From contig NC_091256.1 in the NCBI RefSeq assembly GCF_042477335.2, positions 45,401,001-45,465,000 of the forward strand: 64,000 nt of DNA. Reading direction: 5' to 3'. Position numbers and translations under genes: made by a program. Source of the DNA: Ovis canadensis (taxonomy: Eukaryota > Chordata > Mammalia > Artiodactyla > Bovidae). A model generated the notes under the pieces. That model saw only the letters and a list, made by a program, of their open reading frames with translations, ran no database searches and was not told the DNA's origin. Every line of letters begins with the position of its first letter. Position 1 is the stretch's first letter. This document shows positions 21,440 to 32,494 of the stretch, one piece after another.

Positions 21440-22030
21440 ATAAAGTTAGAGACCTTTTGGTATAGAATATGGGGGTTCAAATGAGTTTGTAAACTTGTGT
21501 TTAGTACAAAGGCCGGTTGCTATGGAATATTTTATACCTTTTCCCCCTAATCATGAGTCACTGAACTGACCATATTGCCCATAAAACGGGTGACAGTACT
21601 CTCAGTGAGGTGTTCAAGGAATGAATTGGTGATAGTTAAGTGTGTTTTAACAATCTCTGGTGAAAAGACATCATGCAAAAGTAAAATCCACTTATTCCTC
21701 TCTTGCAGCTAACAGCTGTGACCAATTTTATTTTTGTTACCAGGATTAGTGTGCATTTTCCCTTGCCCAGTTTCCATTTCCCTCATGGTGGGATCTTGCC
21801 CTCAGCCTCCTCCCCACCCTCCAGCTCCCAGCAAGTCACATGTGCTCAAATCCAGCTGCCTTTATGATGCCATCATTGTGAGCTCCAGTTGCCATGGCAG
21901 CATGAAGGATTTGGAAGTTGTGTTTTCTTCTATTGGGGTTTTTTCCTTTTTTTGCTTTCCTCATTTCAGCATCCTCAGCAGTTAAGGATGATCTGATCTG
22001 ATGATCTGATCTGACTGACAATTTTAGATG
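21440..22030 (+). mobile_element. Unassigned LTR-like repeat, copy 1
   Basis: Homologous in the same orientation to 52430-52960: shared caaatgagttt, atgagtcactgaactgac, gctgtgaccaattttatttt, gttaccag, gtttccatttccctcatggt and ccagttgccatggcag, in order. Non-coding; LTR or ERV interior is a guess. A gatctgatct simple repeat ends it at about 21988-22015. Confidence 0.55.
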
Positions 22031-22207
22031 CCCTTTGGTTAATCTTTGTGTTGCATGAAACTCTTTTAACATTTATAGCTACTCTTCACCTAACCCTTTA
22101 ATCCAGGCTTGCCATGCTACAGAGCTCAGGGGCTTCTATTCTCATGGTAGTCAGTGAAGGAGGGATCCCCTTCTGCCCAACTGTGAACCCCACTTTTCTC
22201 CACACTG

Positions 22208-22315
22208 CTCTTACCGAGACCCATGTTTCCCATCAAGTGTGTTCCCCTTCACTGTAATGGGCAATAACCCAGCTTATTTAATGATAGCTCTGCTTCTGGT
22301 GACCTTTGGCTGGAG
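22208..22315 (+). repeat. Left arm of an inverted repeat
   Basis: Pairs with 22740-22862 in reverse complement over roughly 105 bases (ctcttaccgagacccatgtt, taatgggcaataaccc, tctggtgacctttggctgg) with about 90 percent identity by eye and a 425-base spacer. Confidence 0.75.
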
Positions 22316-22455
22316 ATCATTCCCCACACTCCACATTACATTGCTCCCCTATCAAACCCCACCCTCACTCCCAACTGACTGAGGTATTTTCAGACAATTT
22401 GGATTCATCCATTTAGGTTTCTTTTAAATCTTTAAAAAAAAGAAAAGAAAAGTAT

Positions 22456-22510
22456 TTTTTTTATTGAGGTTTAGTTGTTTTGCAACATTATATTAGTTTC
22501 ATATGTACAC
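22456..22510. mobile_element. Short old L1 3'-end-like segment
   Basis: tattgaggtttagttgtttt and acattatattagtttcatatg resemble the common ruminant L1-derived end. It sits in the inverted-repeat spacer. Confidence 0.4.
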
Positions 22511-22739
22511 ACCTATTGAAATTATGAAGTCTCTTAGGCTTTATGATGTGTGTTGGACAGATGCTGTTTGGGTATTTCCAAACCCCAAGAAGCTAAGTTA
22601 AATGTTCTATAACTGCAGAAATAATGAAGCTGAACTATATTCTGCTTCAAGAAATCTCTGGGCTTCTTTTCTGAGAGGCAAAAAGCACTAGAAATTGGTC
22701 ATTTGGTAATAATTTTCTGGAGAATAGTTCAGCTTTGAA

Positions 22740-22862
22740 TGTGTTAATGATTGCCAGCCAAAGGTCACCAGAAGCAGAGCTATTGTTAAACAAGTAGGGT
22801 TATTGCCCATTACAATGAGGGGGAACACACTCACTGGAAAACATGGGTCTCCGTAAGAGGGG
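22740..22862 (-). repeat. Right arm of an inverted repeat
   Basis: Reverse-complement partner of 22208-22315; shares ccagccaaaggtcaccagaa and gggttattgcccattacaa. Confidence 0.75.
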
Positions 22863-23039
22863 ATATAAAGGTATTATGGGATTTGGACTTGTGTTGGTGA
22901 TTTGGAAAGAGTTTAAAGCAGAAGGGTTTTGCTTTGAATTGGATGCTGTCAGGAAGCAAGGGAAATTCCATACTTAGATATTTTAATAAATCTTATCTAT
23001 AAGAGAAAAAGAATGAAAAAAGGCTAAAGCTGTGATTGG

Positions 23040-23345
23040 TGAAGAAATAGCAGTCACTCACACTGGCCAAGTTAGGGGCTCTTTGGTCATTTTTGTGGTC
23101 TGGGTAGTTTTTGTAGCTTGGACAATGCCTGTGTTTTTGCCTGTGTTCAGGCATGATTACAGAGAGGTCTTGTTCTTATCTTGATCCACCATGGATAGTC
23201 AGAGTGGTCTTGTCTGATGTAGCTGCTCTATGAAGTTGTTATGTTCACCAGGAAGACACTGGTTTATCTGTAAGTACCAGGCCAGCTCCTCGGTATGAAA
23301 GTATGTACTTTTCTCTTTCTCAAATAGGAATTTCAGAACTTAAAA
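23040..23345 (+). mobile_element. Unassigned LTR-like repeat (pair of 32495-32945)
   Basis: Shares an ordered set of blocks with 32740-32930: ttggtcatttttgtggt, cttgttcttatcttg, accatgg/atcacag and ggccagctc/ggccaactc. The family is not named. Bases 22863-23039 are unassigned. Confidence 0.5.
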
Positions 23346-23384
23346 AATAGCTGGTGACTTAAAGTGGCATAATGTGGGAACTGC

Positions 23385-24065
23385 GGGTTAAGTTTTACTT
23401 GGGGCAAAATGAGGAGTGCAGCCTGGGAGACAGCACCTCAGATAGCTCTGAGATACTGCAACAAAGAGGTAGGGGGCAAGGTCAGTATATAGGATTTTGG
23501 TGAAGGGACAGTTCATGCAATCAATAATTTATCTGACAAAAGGTTTTCTGGTAGTCACAAGGAGCTGATGTCACCATGAAGGGATTTAGGGCTGAAACTC
23601 CAGTACTTTGGCCACCTCATGTGAAGAGTTGACTCTGGAGAAGACTCTGACACTGGGAGGGATTGGGGGCAGGAGGAGAAGGGGACGACACAGGATGAGA
23701 TGGCTGAATGGCATCACTGACTTGATGGACGTGAGTCTGAGTGAACTCCGGGAGTTGGTGATGGACAGGGAGGCCTGGTGTCCTGTGATTCATGGGGTCG
23801 CAAAGAGTTGGACACGACTGAGCGACTGAACTGAACTGAGATAGGAGGAGATGCAAGGATTGAACTCATTAAATCAATTCCTGAAAATATCTAACTATCT
23901 AAAGACCTATTCCATCAGTATTCCTGAAGCAAAGTGTCTCATTCTCCACCTGAACTCCCGTCAGGGTGTGTCAAAGGTCAACAGCTGCAGCAGCATAGGA
24001 TTCAGTTCCCACAGAGGCAAATGGAAAATGTTCTCGGCAAGTGCCAGTTTGTCACTGAGTAACAA
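23385..24065 (+). mobile_element. Decayed LTR-like repeat split by BovB
   Basis: Left part: gttttacttggggcaaaatgag and cagcacctcagatagctctg, shared with 45790-45890. Right part (from 23842): gagatgcaaggattgaactc, shared with the inverse of 2730-2965. Together they outline one ERVL-like LTR into which a BovB end inserted. Confidence 0.6.
23593..23841 (+). mobile_element. BovB LINE 3' end, sense
   Basis: From ctgaaactccagtactttgg to gactgaactgaactga. A strongly 5'-truncated insertion in the LTR-like repeat. The frames 23608-23829 and its opposite-strand shadow are LINE remnants. Confidence 0.94.
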
Positions 24066-24085
24066 TGAAATTAAAAAAAAAAAAG

Positions 24086-24282
24086 TAACTCATGTGGTGG
24101 CTCAGACAGTAAAGAACCTGCCTACAATGCCAGAGACCCAGACCCCTAAAAAGGGATGGCGCCCTACTCCATCCAGTATGCTTGCCTGGAGAATCCCATG
24201 GACAGAGGAGTCTGGTGTGCTGCAGTCTGTAGGGTCACAAGGAGTGGGACAAGACTGAATGACTTTCACTTTTACTTTTCAA
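24086..24282 (+). mobile_element. Bov-tA SINE, rearranged
   Basis: Head actcatgtggtggctcagac; the middle is altered (cccctaaaaagggatgg); then cttgcctggagaatcccatg and the ctttcacttttac end. Confidence 0.85.
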
Positions 24283-24429
24283 CCTCATGTGTTACTTTTA
24301 ATTTATAACCTAATTTAATACAGAAATAATTGGCTGTGATTCTGGAAGAAATAGTTTCTTCTAGCTTTACATACATAGGCATTTCAAAATTATAGAATAT
24401 TACAGTTGGAAGAAGGTTTAAAATGATCT

Positions 24430-24636
24430 ACATGTGCTTGCTAAGTCACTTCAGTTTGACTCTTTGTGACCCCATGGACTGTAGCCCACCAAGCTCCTCT
24501 GTCCATGGAATTCTCCAGGTAACAATACTGGAGTGGGTTGCTATTCCCTTCTCCAGGGTCCTGACCTGGGGATCGAACCAGGGTCTCCTGCCTTGCAGGC
24601 AGATTCTTTACCATCTGAACCACCAGGGAAGCCCCA
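24430..24636 (-). mobile_element. Bov-tA SINE
   Basis: Antisense copy from tgctaagtcacttcagtttg to the accaccagggaagcccc head. Confidence 0.94.
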
Positions 24637-24689
24637 GATCTTGCTTGAATGGATTACTCTGCTACAGTGGGCTGTCTTGTCCATTTGTT

Positions 24690-24830
24690 CATGGATTGTT
24701 TCAAATCACACGATCAAGTTTCATAGATGAGGAAACTGACAAAGAGATTAAGTAACTTCACTGGGCCCAAGGTGGGCTATCTTCCCAAACTAGATTTGTC
24801 TGTTTGCAAAGCCCATACTCTTTCCAGGAT
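24690..24830 (-). mobile_element. MIR SINE, antisense
   Basis: Contains tttcatagatgaggaaactg, gattaagtaacttcactggg and aagcccatactctttcc, the inverted MIR order. Confidence 0.65.
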
Positions 24831-25596
24831 GCTTCAACCACTCAGAACCATGCTGGGCAAAAGTATTTGCTCAAAACATGTTAGTTAAATTTGTTTTACT
24901 AGAGCAGAAGCAGAATGAACACAGATTCACCATAATTAGGGCACTTCTCCAAAGTGGGGGTGGGAGCGGGTGGGGAACAGTGCTCATACTGCCCAGGACT
25001 GTCTAGGAGCTAGAACTTGGTCCATGTGATTATCAGTCTGCTTTGAGAAGTTCTGCCCTCAGAAAGTTTGGTAGGAAATAAATAAGAAGTAGGCTCTTTG
25101 TTAAGTGACAGTACCCGCTTAGAAATCTCATATGGAGGCTTAGAGATCAACAGAGGCAGCAGGCAATAGACCTGGGGAAAGTAACACAGCTAGGATTACA
25201 TATTAGTAAATATGGAATCAACACAGGCTTTGAAAAAGGTTTTTTCTTTACTATAGTTACAACAAGCAAAAATAAAAACAAGCAAACAAAAAACGTTACT
25301 ATTGTTTTATTCTTTTTTCCTCTGTAATATCTTGATCTTATGGTAAGCCATATGAATTAAAAAACAAAAGAGAATCTGAGGTCACCGAGTCAGTGGTCAC
25401 ATACAGCTGTTTGTCTTGCTAGTTCTGCGTGATTGCGAAATAATGGAGAGTAGGAGGGAAGGAGTGACTCATTCACTGAAGCTGACAAGAAGTAGAGTTC
25501 TTGACTAAAATGGTAAAAGTTCTTCTCTCATTATGTTGTTAATGCCACTGTCTAAAATAATACTGGACATAATTTTTAATCTAATCAAAAGAAGAA
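24831..25596. other. Unassigned sequence
   Basis: No gene. A faint antisense MIR-like stretch lies at about 25120-25200. Confidence 0.35.
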
Positions 25597-25810
25597 TGAA
25601 AGTGAAAGTTTAGTCCCTCAATCGTATCTGACTCTTTGCGACCCCATGGGGTGTAACATACCAGGCTCCTCTGTCCATGTGATTTTCCAAGCAAGAGTAC
25701 TGGAGTGGATTGCTATTTTCTTCTCCACAGAATCTTCCCGAGCCAGGGATCGAACAAGGTCTCCCACATTTCAGGCAGGTGCTTTACTGTCTGAGCCACC
25801 AGGAAAGTCT
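25597..25810 (-). mobile_element. Bov-tA SINE
   Basis: Antisense full copy from gaaagtgaaagtttagtccc to the gagccaccaggaaagtct head. Confidence 0.94.
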
Positions 25811-25907
25811 TAAAAGAAAAGTAGCAGTACCTTAATATGTACCAATCCTATCCTAGGAACTTTTCAGGTACTAGTTCATTTAATCTTTATATGTAGATAT
25901 ATATTTT

Positions 25908-26376
25908 AAATAATTTATTTATTTTTTTGTTTGCCCTGGGTGAGCTTCCCTTGGGGCTCAGCTGGTATAGAATCCACCTGCAATGTGGGAGACCTTGGTT
26001 CGATAACTGGGTTGGGAAGATCCCCTGGAGAAGGGAAAGACTGCCCGCTCCAGTATTCTGGCCTGGAGAATTCCACGGACTGCATATTCCATGGGGTCAC
26101 AAAGAGTCAGACACAACTGAGCATCTTTGTAGCTGCTCATGGGCTTTCTCTAGTTGCAGAGATCAGGGGCTACCCTCTACCTGTGATGCACTAGTTTCTC
26201 ACTGTGATGGCTTCTCTTGTAGAGGAGCACAGGCTCTAGGGAGATGGGCTTCAGTAGTTGTGATGCATGGGCCTGGTTGCCCCATGGCATGTGGAATCGT
26301 CCTGGACCACTTATCGAACCCAAATTCCCTGCATTGGTAGGTGGATTCTTATCCACTGTACCATCAGGGAAGTCCC
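25908..26376 (-). mobile_element. CHR-2 SINE split by Bov-tA
   Basis: The antisense start (atttatttttttgtttgccctgggt) is at 25908-25941; the body resumes at about 26128 (gggctttctctagttgcag) and ends at the ccatcagggaagtcc head. The gap is a Bov-tA. Confidence 0.85.
25942..26127 (+). mobile_element. Bov-tA nested in CHR-2
   Basis: Head gagcttcccttggggctcag to gacacaactgagcatc, inserted in the 5'-antisense part of the CHR-2. Confidence 0.9.
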
Positions 26377-26599
26377 AATATTTCAGTTAATCTTTGTAAT
26401 AGCCATTTTCTCACTAGATAATAGCAAGCCCTCCAATTTATCCCTAGTATTTGTTGAACACTTCTGAGCACATTTGTTGAGGACTTGCCCATTGACGTGA
26501 GTGTCCCAAGAAAATAAAGCCTTTGTCTTGAGTGTGGAGTGTTGTTAGGGAGATAAAACATGATTATAGCAGGGGCAAGTTAGATCACCCATGCCAAAG

Positions 26600-27110
26600 G
26601 ATGGATTATTTGATAAATGCAATTGAGACAATGAGCTTGCCATTTGGAATAAAAGAGAACATGAGACCCAAATCAAGTCTTACATTAAAATAAATTCCAG
26701 ATGCATCAAGTATTTTAATGTAAAAGCAGTGAAACTGTATTGTGCTAGATGAAAATGAACTGTGGGTGTATAATTTTATAATCTTGGAATGGAGATCATC
26801 TTTCTCACCATGACACAAAACTCAGATGCCATAAAGAAAAGAATACTGATTTTGACTACATAAAAATTAAAACTAAGACTTCTAGATAACCAATTTAATT
26901 ATAAATACAATCAAAGAAAACCTGGAGGTGGGGGATGTTTGCAACCCTTGTGACAAACTGCTAACTTCCCTAGTATACAGAAAATCTTGGAATTGGATTG
27001 AACAGTATTAAAAATTATTAACAACATGTTCTTCATTCAACAAAGAGGAAATCCAAGTAGTTGCAAACACCAAAATGTCTAACGATAATTATAAGAATTC
27101 ATGTTGAAAC
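26600..27110 (+). mobile_element. L1M ORF2 3'-end relic
   Basis: Matches the order of old L1 ORF2 ends: attaaaataaattccagatg, ccataaagaaaagaatactg, gactacataaaaattaaaac and ctagtatacagaaaatcttg. All frames are broken. Confidence 0.6.
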
Positions 27111-28314
27111 ACTGGGACTTTCTCAGGTAAAAGATTAATAAATGTTTTCAAAACTGGTACTATCCAGTGTTATTATGTTGTGATAGAATAGGCAACTTTA
27201 AAAGGAATATAAGCTTATAAAACCAGTACCTCCTTAAACATGAGCAAGAGGGGCCTCTCTGTACTTTAGAGAACCCCATTCTGGTCTTCATCTGCTGCCT
27301 ACTTCCCCATTGGAGTAAGGTTCTAGGGGGTTAAGAAGACTGGCCCTCCCCTTCGAGATCATACTCCATGTGTCTAGGACCCTGCCCAATCCTGTACAAG
27401 TGGCCCAGTACCCATATCAGAAACTACACAGGTGTTTTCCTAAGGATGGATTGTGCTGCTTGGACCTTTGGCCTGAAGGGGCCACTGAAGGATGGCTGCT
27501 TGCAGATCTGTGGATGAAGCTTGAAACTGATATGCTCACAGGGAAGTGTAAGAGACTTTGTCTTATGGAAAGGAGACAGAGGCAGAGAAGAGGGAGATGG
27601 TTCATTGACTATGGACCCATGTAGCATCTCATCCTGGAACTTCAAGGTATCTGTCCGAGAATTCCAAAGTTGAAGCTAGCCTTTGAGGTGTTGATGGTAT
27701 ATTTATCAAGGCTGGAAGGGAAAATGCATGTCATTGAATAGTCTGTAGCTTGGTTTAAGTGTTTATACATACTCCACTGGAGCTTCTGCTCTAGGTTCCA
27801 TGGATGTCAGGGTGGGTCTATGTGCAATCATTATAGAACAATATTTGGTGAAGAAATTTTTTAATTTAGAAAATATTCATATCCATTTACTCAGACATTC
27901 CCTGTTCAGAAATTTATGATATGGAAATACTCATATGTCATATAAGTACACAAACTTATGTACAAAGGTGTTTACATCTTCATAATTTTAACAATAAATG
28001 ATAATAAAATGTGCCAAGTACTTTACTAAATTAAAATATTGTCAGTGAACCCCCAGAATTAAATTACTATCATTAATTCCATGTTGTAGAAGATAAGATG
28101 AAAGTTTAAAGAGAATATCTACTTTCTATTTAGTTTATAAGTAGTATAGCTAAGGAGCTGGGCTTTTTTTAACATCTGATAATGACATTAAAAAAAAAAA
28201 AGGTTTGTATATACCTGACCATTATACTATTTCTTTTTAAAAATTAAAGAATAACGTGTACAGAGAAAGACAAATTCTGTATGATCTAATTTCAGTAATT
28301 CTTCCCAATATGTC
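27111..28314. other. Unassigned sequence
   Basis: No supported gene. The frame 27370-27624 has no domain and an opposing frame on the other strand. 27985-28165 is weakly MIR-like in antisense (gccaagtactttactaaatt, tagctaaggagctgggctt). Confidence 0.4.
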
Positions 28315-28920
28315 TCTTAGAGCTGTCTGTTGCTTTTTCAAGTGGCCTGTCACAGGGTCTGGGGCTCTGGGTGCAGCCGTCCTGGCTATGGCAATAGCCC
28401 TCTTGAAGGAGATCGCCATTAACCCCAACATAGACCCACCAAGCAGACAACTCACAAACTGCAGAACAATAAATTCTCACACTACTAAGAAAGTTCTAGA
28501 ACCCACAAGAGATTTCCCAACCTGGGGATCTGGCAAAGGGACTGAGAACCCCCAGGGAGTTTGACTTTGGAGGCCAGTGGGATTTGATTACAGAGCTTAC
28601 ACAGGGCTGGGGAAACAGACTCTCGGAAGGCAAAAACAAAACCTTGTGCACACCTTTCTCCCGGGAGACAGGAGCAGTGACCCCACAAGAGACTGACCCA
28701 GATTTGCCTGTGAGTGTCCAGGAGTCTCCTGCAGAGGCGTGGGTCGGCTGTCGCCTGCTACAGGGTCGGGACACTGAGTGCAGCAGCACATTCACAGGAC
28801 CTTTGAAGGGGTCACCATTCATTACCTCCACCATAGTTTGGTCTCAGGTCAAACAACAGGGAGGGAACACAGCATCGCCCATCAACAGAAAATCGGATTA
28901 AAGATTTACTGAGAATGGAC

Positions 28921-29202
28921 AGTGGAGAAGGCAACGGCACCCCACTCGAGTACTCTTGCCTGGGAAATCCCATGGATGGAGGAGCCTGGTAGGCTGCAGT
29001 CCATGGGGTCGCTAGGAGTTGGACACAACTTAGCGACTTCACTTTCAGTTTTCACTTTCATGCATTGGAGAAGGAAATGGCAACCCACTCCAGTGTTCTT
29101 GCCTGGAGAATCCCAGGGATGGGGGAGCCTGGTGGGCTGCCATCTCTGGGGTCGCACAGAGTTGGACACGACTGAAGCGACTTGGCAGCAGCAGCAGCAG
29201 CA
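28921..29202 (+). mobile_element. Bov-A2 SINE with target duplication
   Basis: Two Bov-A modules joined by ttcatgcattggagaagg, ending in a (GCA)n tail. The duplication gagaatggac lies at 28911-28920 and 29203-29212. Confidence 0.96.
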
Positions 29203-29470
29203 GAGAATGGACATCAGAACCAGACCCAGTTCCCCCACCACCCCCCACTCTCAGTCAGTCTCTCCCATCAAGGAGCTTCCAAAAGCCTCTTATCCCTATC
29301 CCACAGAGGGCAGAATGAAAACCACAATCACAAAAAACTAATCAAACTGATCACATGGACCACAGCCTCATCTAACTCAATGAAACTAGGAGCCAAGCCA
29401 TGTAGGGCCACCCAAGATGGATGGGTCATGGTGAAGAGCTCTGACAATCCGTGGTCCACTGGAGAAGGCA

Positions 29471-29680
29471 GGTTTCCCTAGTGGCCAGAGGGTAAAGTGT
29501 CTGCCTACAATTTGGGAGACCTAGGTTCAATCCCTGGGTTGGGGTCAGGAAAATCCCCTGGTGAAGGAAATGACAACCCACTCCAGTACACTTGCCTGGA
29601 AAATGTCATGGACAGAGGAGCCTGGTAGGTTACAGTCAATGGGGTTGCAAAGAGTCATACATGACTGAGCAACTTCACTT
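29471..29680 (+). mobile_element. Bov-tA SINE with 14-bp target duplication
   Basis: Head ggtttccctagtggccagag to gactgagcaacttcactt. The perfect duplication cactggagaaggca is at 29457-29470 and 29681-29694, and is itself BovB sequence. Confidence 0.97.
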
Positions 29681-30225
29681 CACTGGAGAAGGCAATGGCA
29701 AACCACTTAAGGCAAGTAGTCTTGCTTTAAGAACTCCATGAACGATATGAAAATGCAAAAAGATATGACACTGAAAGATGAACTCCCCAGGTCAGTATGT
29801 GCCCATTATGCTGCTGAGAAGAGTGGAGAAATAACTCCAGAAAGAATGAAGAGACGGGGCCAAAACGAAAACGACACCGAGTTGTGGATATGACTGGTGA
29901 TGGAAGTAAAATCAGATGCTGTAAAGATCAATATTGCATAAAAACCTGGAATCTTAGGTCCATGAATTAAGTAAATTGGAAGTCATCAAACAGGAGATGG
30001 CAAGAGTGAACACTGACATTTTAGGAATCAGTGAACTAAAATGGACTGGAATGGGCAAATTTACCTCGGATGACCATTATATCTACTACTGAGGACAAGA
30101 ATCCCTTAGAAGAAATGGAGTAGCCATCATAGTCAACAAAAGAGTCCAAAATTCAGTACTTGGGTACAATCTCAAAAATGACAGAATGATCTCTGTTCGT
30201 TTCCAAGGCAAACCATTCAATATCA

Positions 30226-30772
30226 GTTCAGTTCAGTTCAGTTCAGTTCAGTCATTCAGTCTTGTCCGACTCTTTGCAACCCCATGAATCGCAGCACGCC
30301 AGGCTTCCCTATCCATCACCAACTCCTGAAGTTCACTCAGACTCACGCTCATCAAGTCAGTGATGCCATCCAACCATCTCATCCTCTGTCATCCCCTTCT
30401 CCTCCTGCCCCCAATCCCTCCCAGCATCAGAGTCTTTTCCATGAGTCAACTCTTCGCATGAGGTGGCCAAAGTACTGGAGTTTCAGCCTCAGCATCATTC
30501 CTTCCAAAGAAGTCCCAGGGCTGATCTCCTTCAGAATGGGCTGGTTGGATCTCCTTGCAGTCCAAGGGACTCTCAAGAGTCTTCTCCAACACCACAGTTC
30601 AATAGGATCAATTCTTCTTGCTCAGCTTTCTTCACAGTCCAACTCTCACATTCATACATGACTGCTGGAAAAACCATAGCCTTGACTAGATAGACCTTAG
30701 TTGGCAAAGTAATTTCTCTGCTTTTCAATATGCTATCTAGGTTGGTCATAACTTTTCTTCCAAGGAGTAAGC
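30226..30772 (-). mobile_element. BovB 3' end nested antisense in BovB
   Basis: Starts with five gttca units (the tail) and ends at ccaaggagtaagc. The host BovB continues on both sides (tatca / cagtaatccaaatctatgcc) with at most a 2-base overlap. Minus-strand frame 30573-30797 is a LINE remnant. Confidence 0.95.
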
Positions 30773-31364
30773 ACAGTAATCCAAATCTATGCCACAACCA
30801 ATAATGCTGAAAAAAGCTGAACAGTTCTATTATGACCTACAAGACCTTCTAAAACTAACATCCAAAAAAGATGTTCTTTTCATTATAGGAGACTGGAATA
30901 CAAAAGTAGGAAGTCAAGAGATACCTTGAGTAATAGGCAAATTTAGCCTACTTCTTCTTGACTACGCTAAAGCTTTTGACTACGTGGATCACAACAAACT
31001 GTGGAAAATTCTGAAAGAAATGGGAATACCAGACCAGCTGACCTGCCTCCTGAGAAATCTGTGTGCAGATCAAGAAGCAACAGTTGGAACTGGACATGGG
31101 ACAACAGACTGTTTCCAAATAGGGAAAGGAGTACATCAAGGTTGTATATTGTCACCCTGCTTATTTAACTTATATGCAGTATATCACGTGAAATGGCAGG
31201 CTGGATGAAGCACAAGCTGGAATCAAGATTACCAGGAGAAGTATCAATACCTTCAGATACGCAGATGATATAACCCTTATGGCAAAAAGTGAAGACAACT
31301 AGAGAGCCTCTTGATGAAAGTGAAAGAGAAGAATGAAGAAGTTGGCTTAAAACTCAACATTCAG

Positions 31365-31992
31365 GGGGCACTCTTCATCCCCCTTCTGATGTCTATGTCA
31401 GGAGCTCTCTCTGTCCCCTTCCTCTCTTTAATAAAACTTCTACACAAAATCTCTTGAGTGATCAAGCCTGGTCCCTGGTCCCTAAGCTAAACCTTCTTCA
31501 GAGATCACGAATCCAACACCGTTCACTGTAAGCTATCATACTTAGGGCTTGTCCAGGATCTTCAGGACAAGGTAAGAACACTCAGAGCGCTAACCTCTCT
31601 GCTTTCTCAGTATACACATTTTCTGCTTTACTTTACTAACTCTACAGTGTGTTTGTGTGAATGAATGACATGCCCTGAGTGAAGCAAGCGACGGGCCCTG
31701 CTTTGTGATCTCTCAGTGCCTTGTAATGGCTGAAGGCACCCTCAAACAGGGGAGCCTAGTCAGGGGTTTATACAGACCTGCCAATGCCAAGAGACACCCA
31801 AGGTCCCTGTGAGGGGAGCGACCAAAAATGGGGAAAGCGTGAGGACTGAACTTTCCTTTCTGGGTCATCTTTTCCTGGTCTCTTTGACCATTTAGTAATT
31901 GTGTGGGGAATTAGAACTACTAACCTATCTGTCAGATTGTAGACTTTCAAGGGACTTGTGATCCATGCTGTTCACTTTAATAAAACTCTGCT

Positions 31993-32036
<44 letters not shown>

Positions 32037-32038
32037 CC
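31365..32038 (+). mobile_element. LTR-initiated retrocopy inserted in BovB
   Basis: Begins ggggcactcttcatccc, resembling a gammaretrovirus-type R start, with aataaa at 31430, a U5-like part ending about 31538, then a primer-binding-site-like segment at 31542-31559 that agrees with the tRNA-Pro type at about 14 of 18 positions, and a leader with a gtaag donor-like site at 31571. The other end has aataaa at 31979 and a (CA)n tail. The 12-base duplication ctcaacattcag (31353-31364 and 32039-32050) flanks it. No viral protein-coding frame is present. Confidence 0.65.
31996..32035. repeat. (CA)n microsatellite
   Basis: About 20 CA units forming the 3' tail of the inserted retrocopy. Confidence 0.97.
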
Positions 32039-32494
32039 CTCAACATTCAGAGAAATAAGATCATGTCATCCGGTCCCATTACTTCATGACAAATAGATGG
32101 GGAAACGATGGAAACAATGAGAAACTTTATTCTGGGGGGCTTCAAAATCACTGTACATGGTGACTGCAGCCCTGAAATTAAAAGACACTTGCTCCTTGGA
32201 AGAAAAGCTATGACCAGCCTAGATAGCATATTAAAAAGCAGAGACATTACTTTGCCAACAAAGGTCTGTCTAGTCAAAGCTATGGTTTTCCCAGTAGTCA
32301 TGTATGGATGTGAGAGTTGGACTATAAAGAAAGCTGACCACTGAAGAATTGATGCTTGACTGGATGGCATCACCAATTTGATGGACATGAGTCTGAAAAA
32401 AACTCCAGGAGTTGGAGACAGACGGGAAGCCTGGCATGCTGCAGTCCATGGGGTTGCAAAGAGTCGGACATGACTGAGTGACTGAACTGAGCTT

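Larger units (their letters stand above)
28315..32487 (+). mobile_element. Long BovB LINE, multiply interrupted
   Basis: One sense BovB from its 5' untranslated region (about 28315-29470; agccaagccatgtagggcc at 29392) through the endonuclease-coding part (29700-30225 and 30773-30950) and reverse transcriptase part (about 30950-31364) to the 3' tail at 32487. Interruptions: Bov-A2 at 28921, Bov-tA at 29471, antisense BovB at 30226, and a retrocopy at 31365. The coding region jumps from the endonuclease into the reverse transcriptase at about 30950, losing roughly 1 kb, and there is another deletion at about 32358. It cannot encode a protein. The exact 5' end is uncertain. Confidence 0.85.

Noticed and set aside
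28256..28901. Frames of about 100 residues on both strands
   Set aside because: Mostly within the BovB 5' untranslated region; overlapping opposite-strand frames and no motif.
30226..30250. gttca tandem repeats as a CRISPR or satellite array
   Set aside because: They are the standard short tail repeat of BovB elements.
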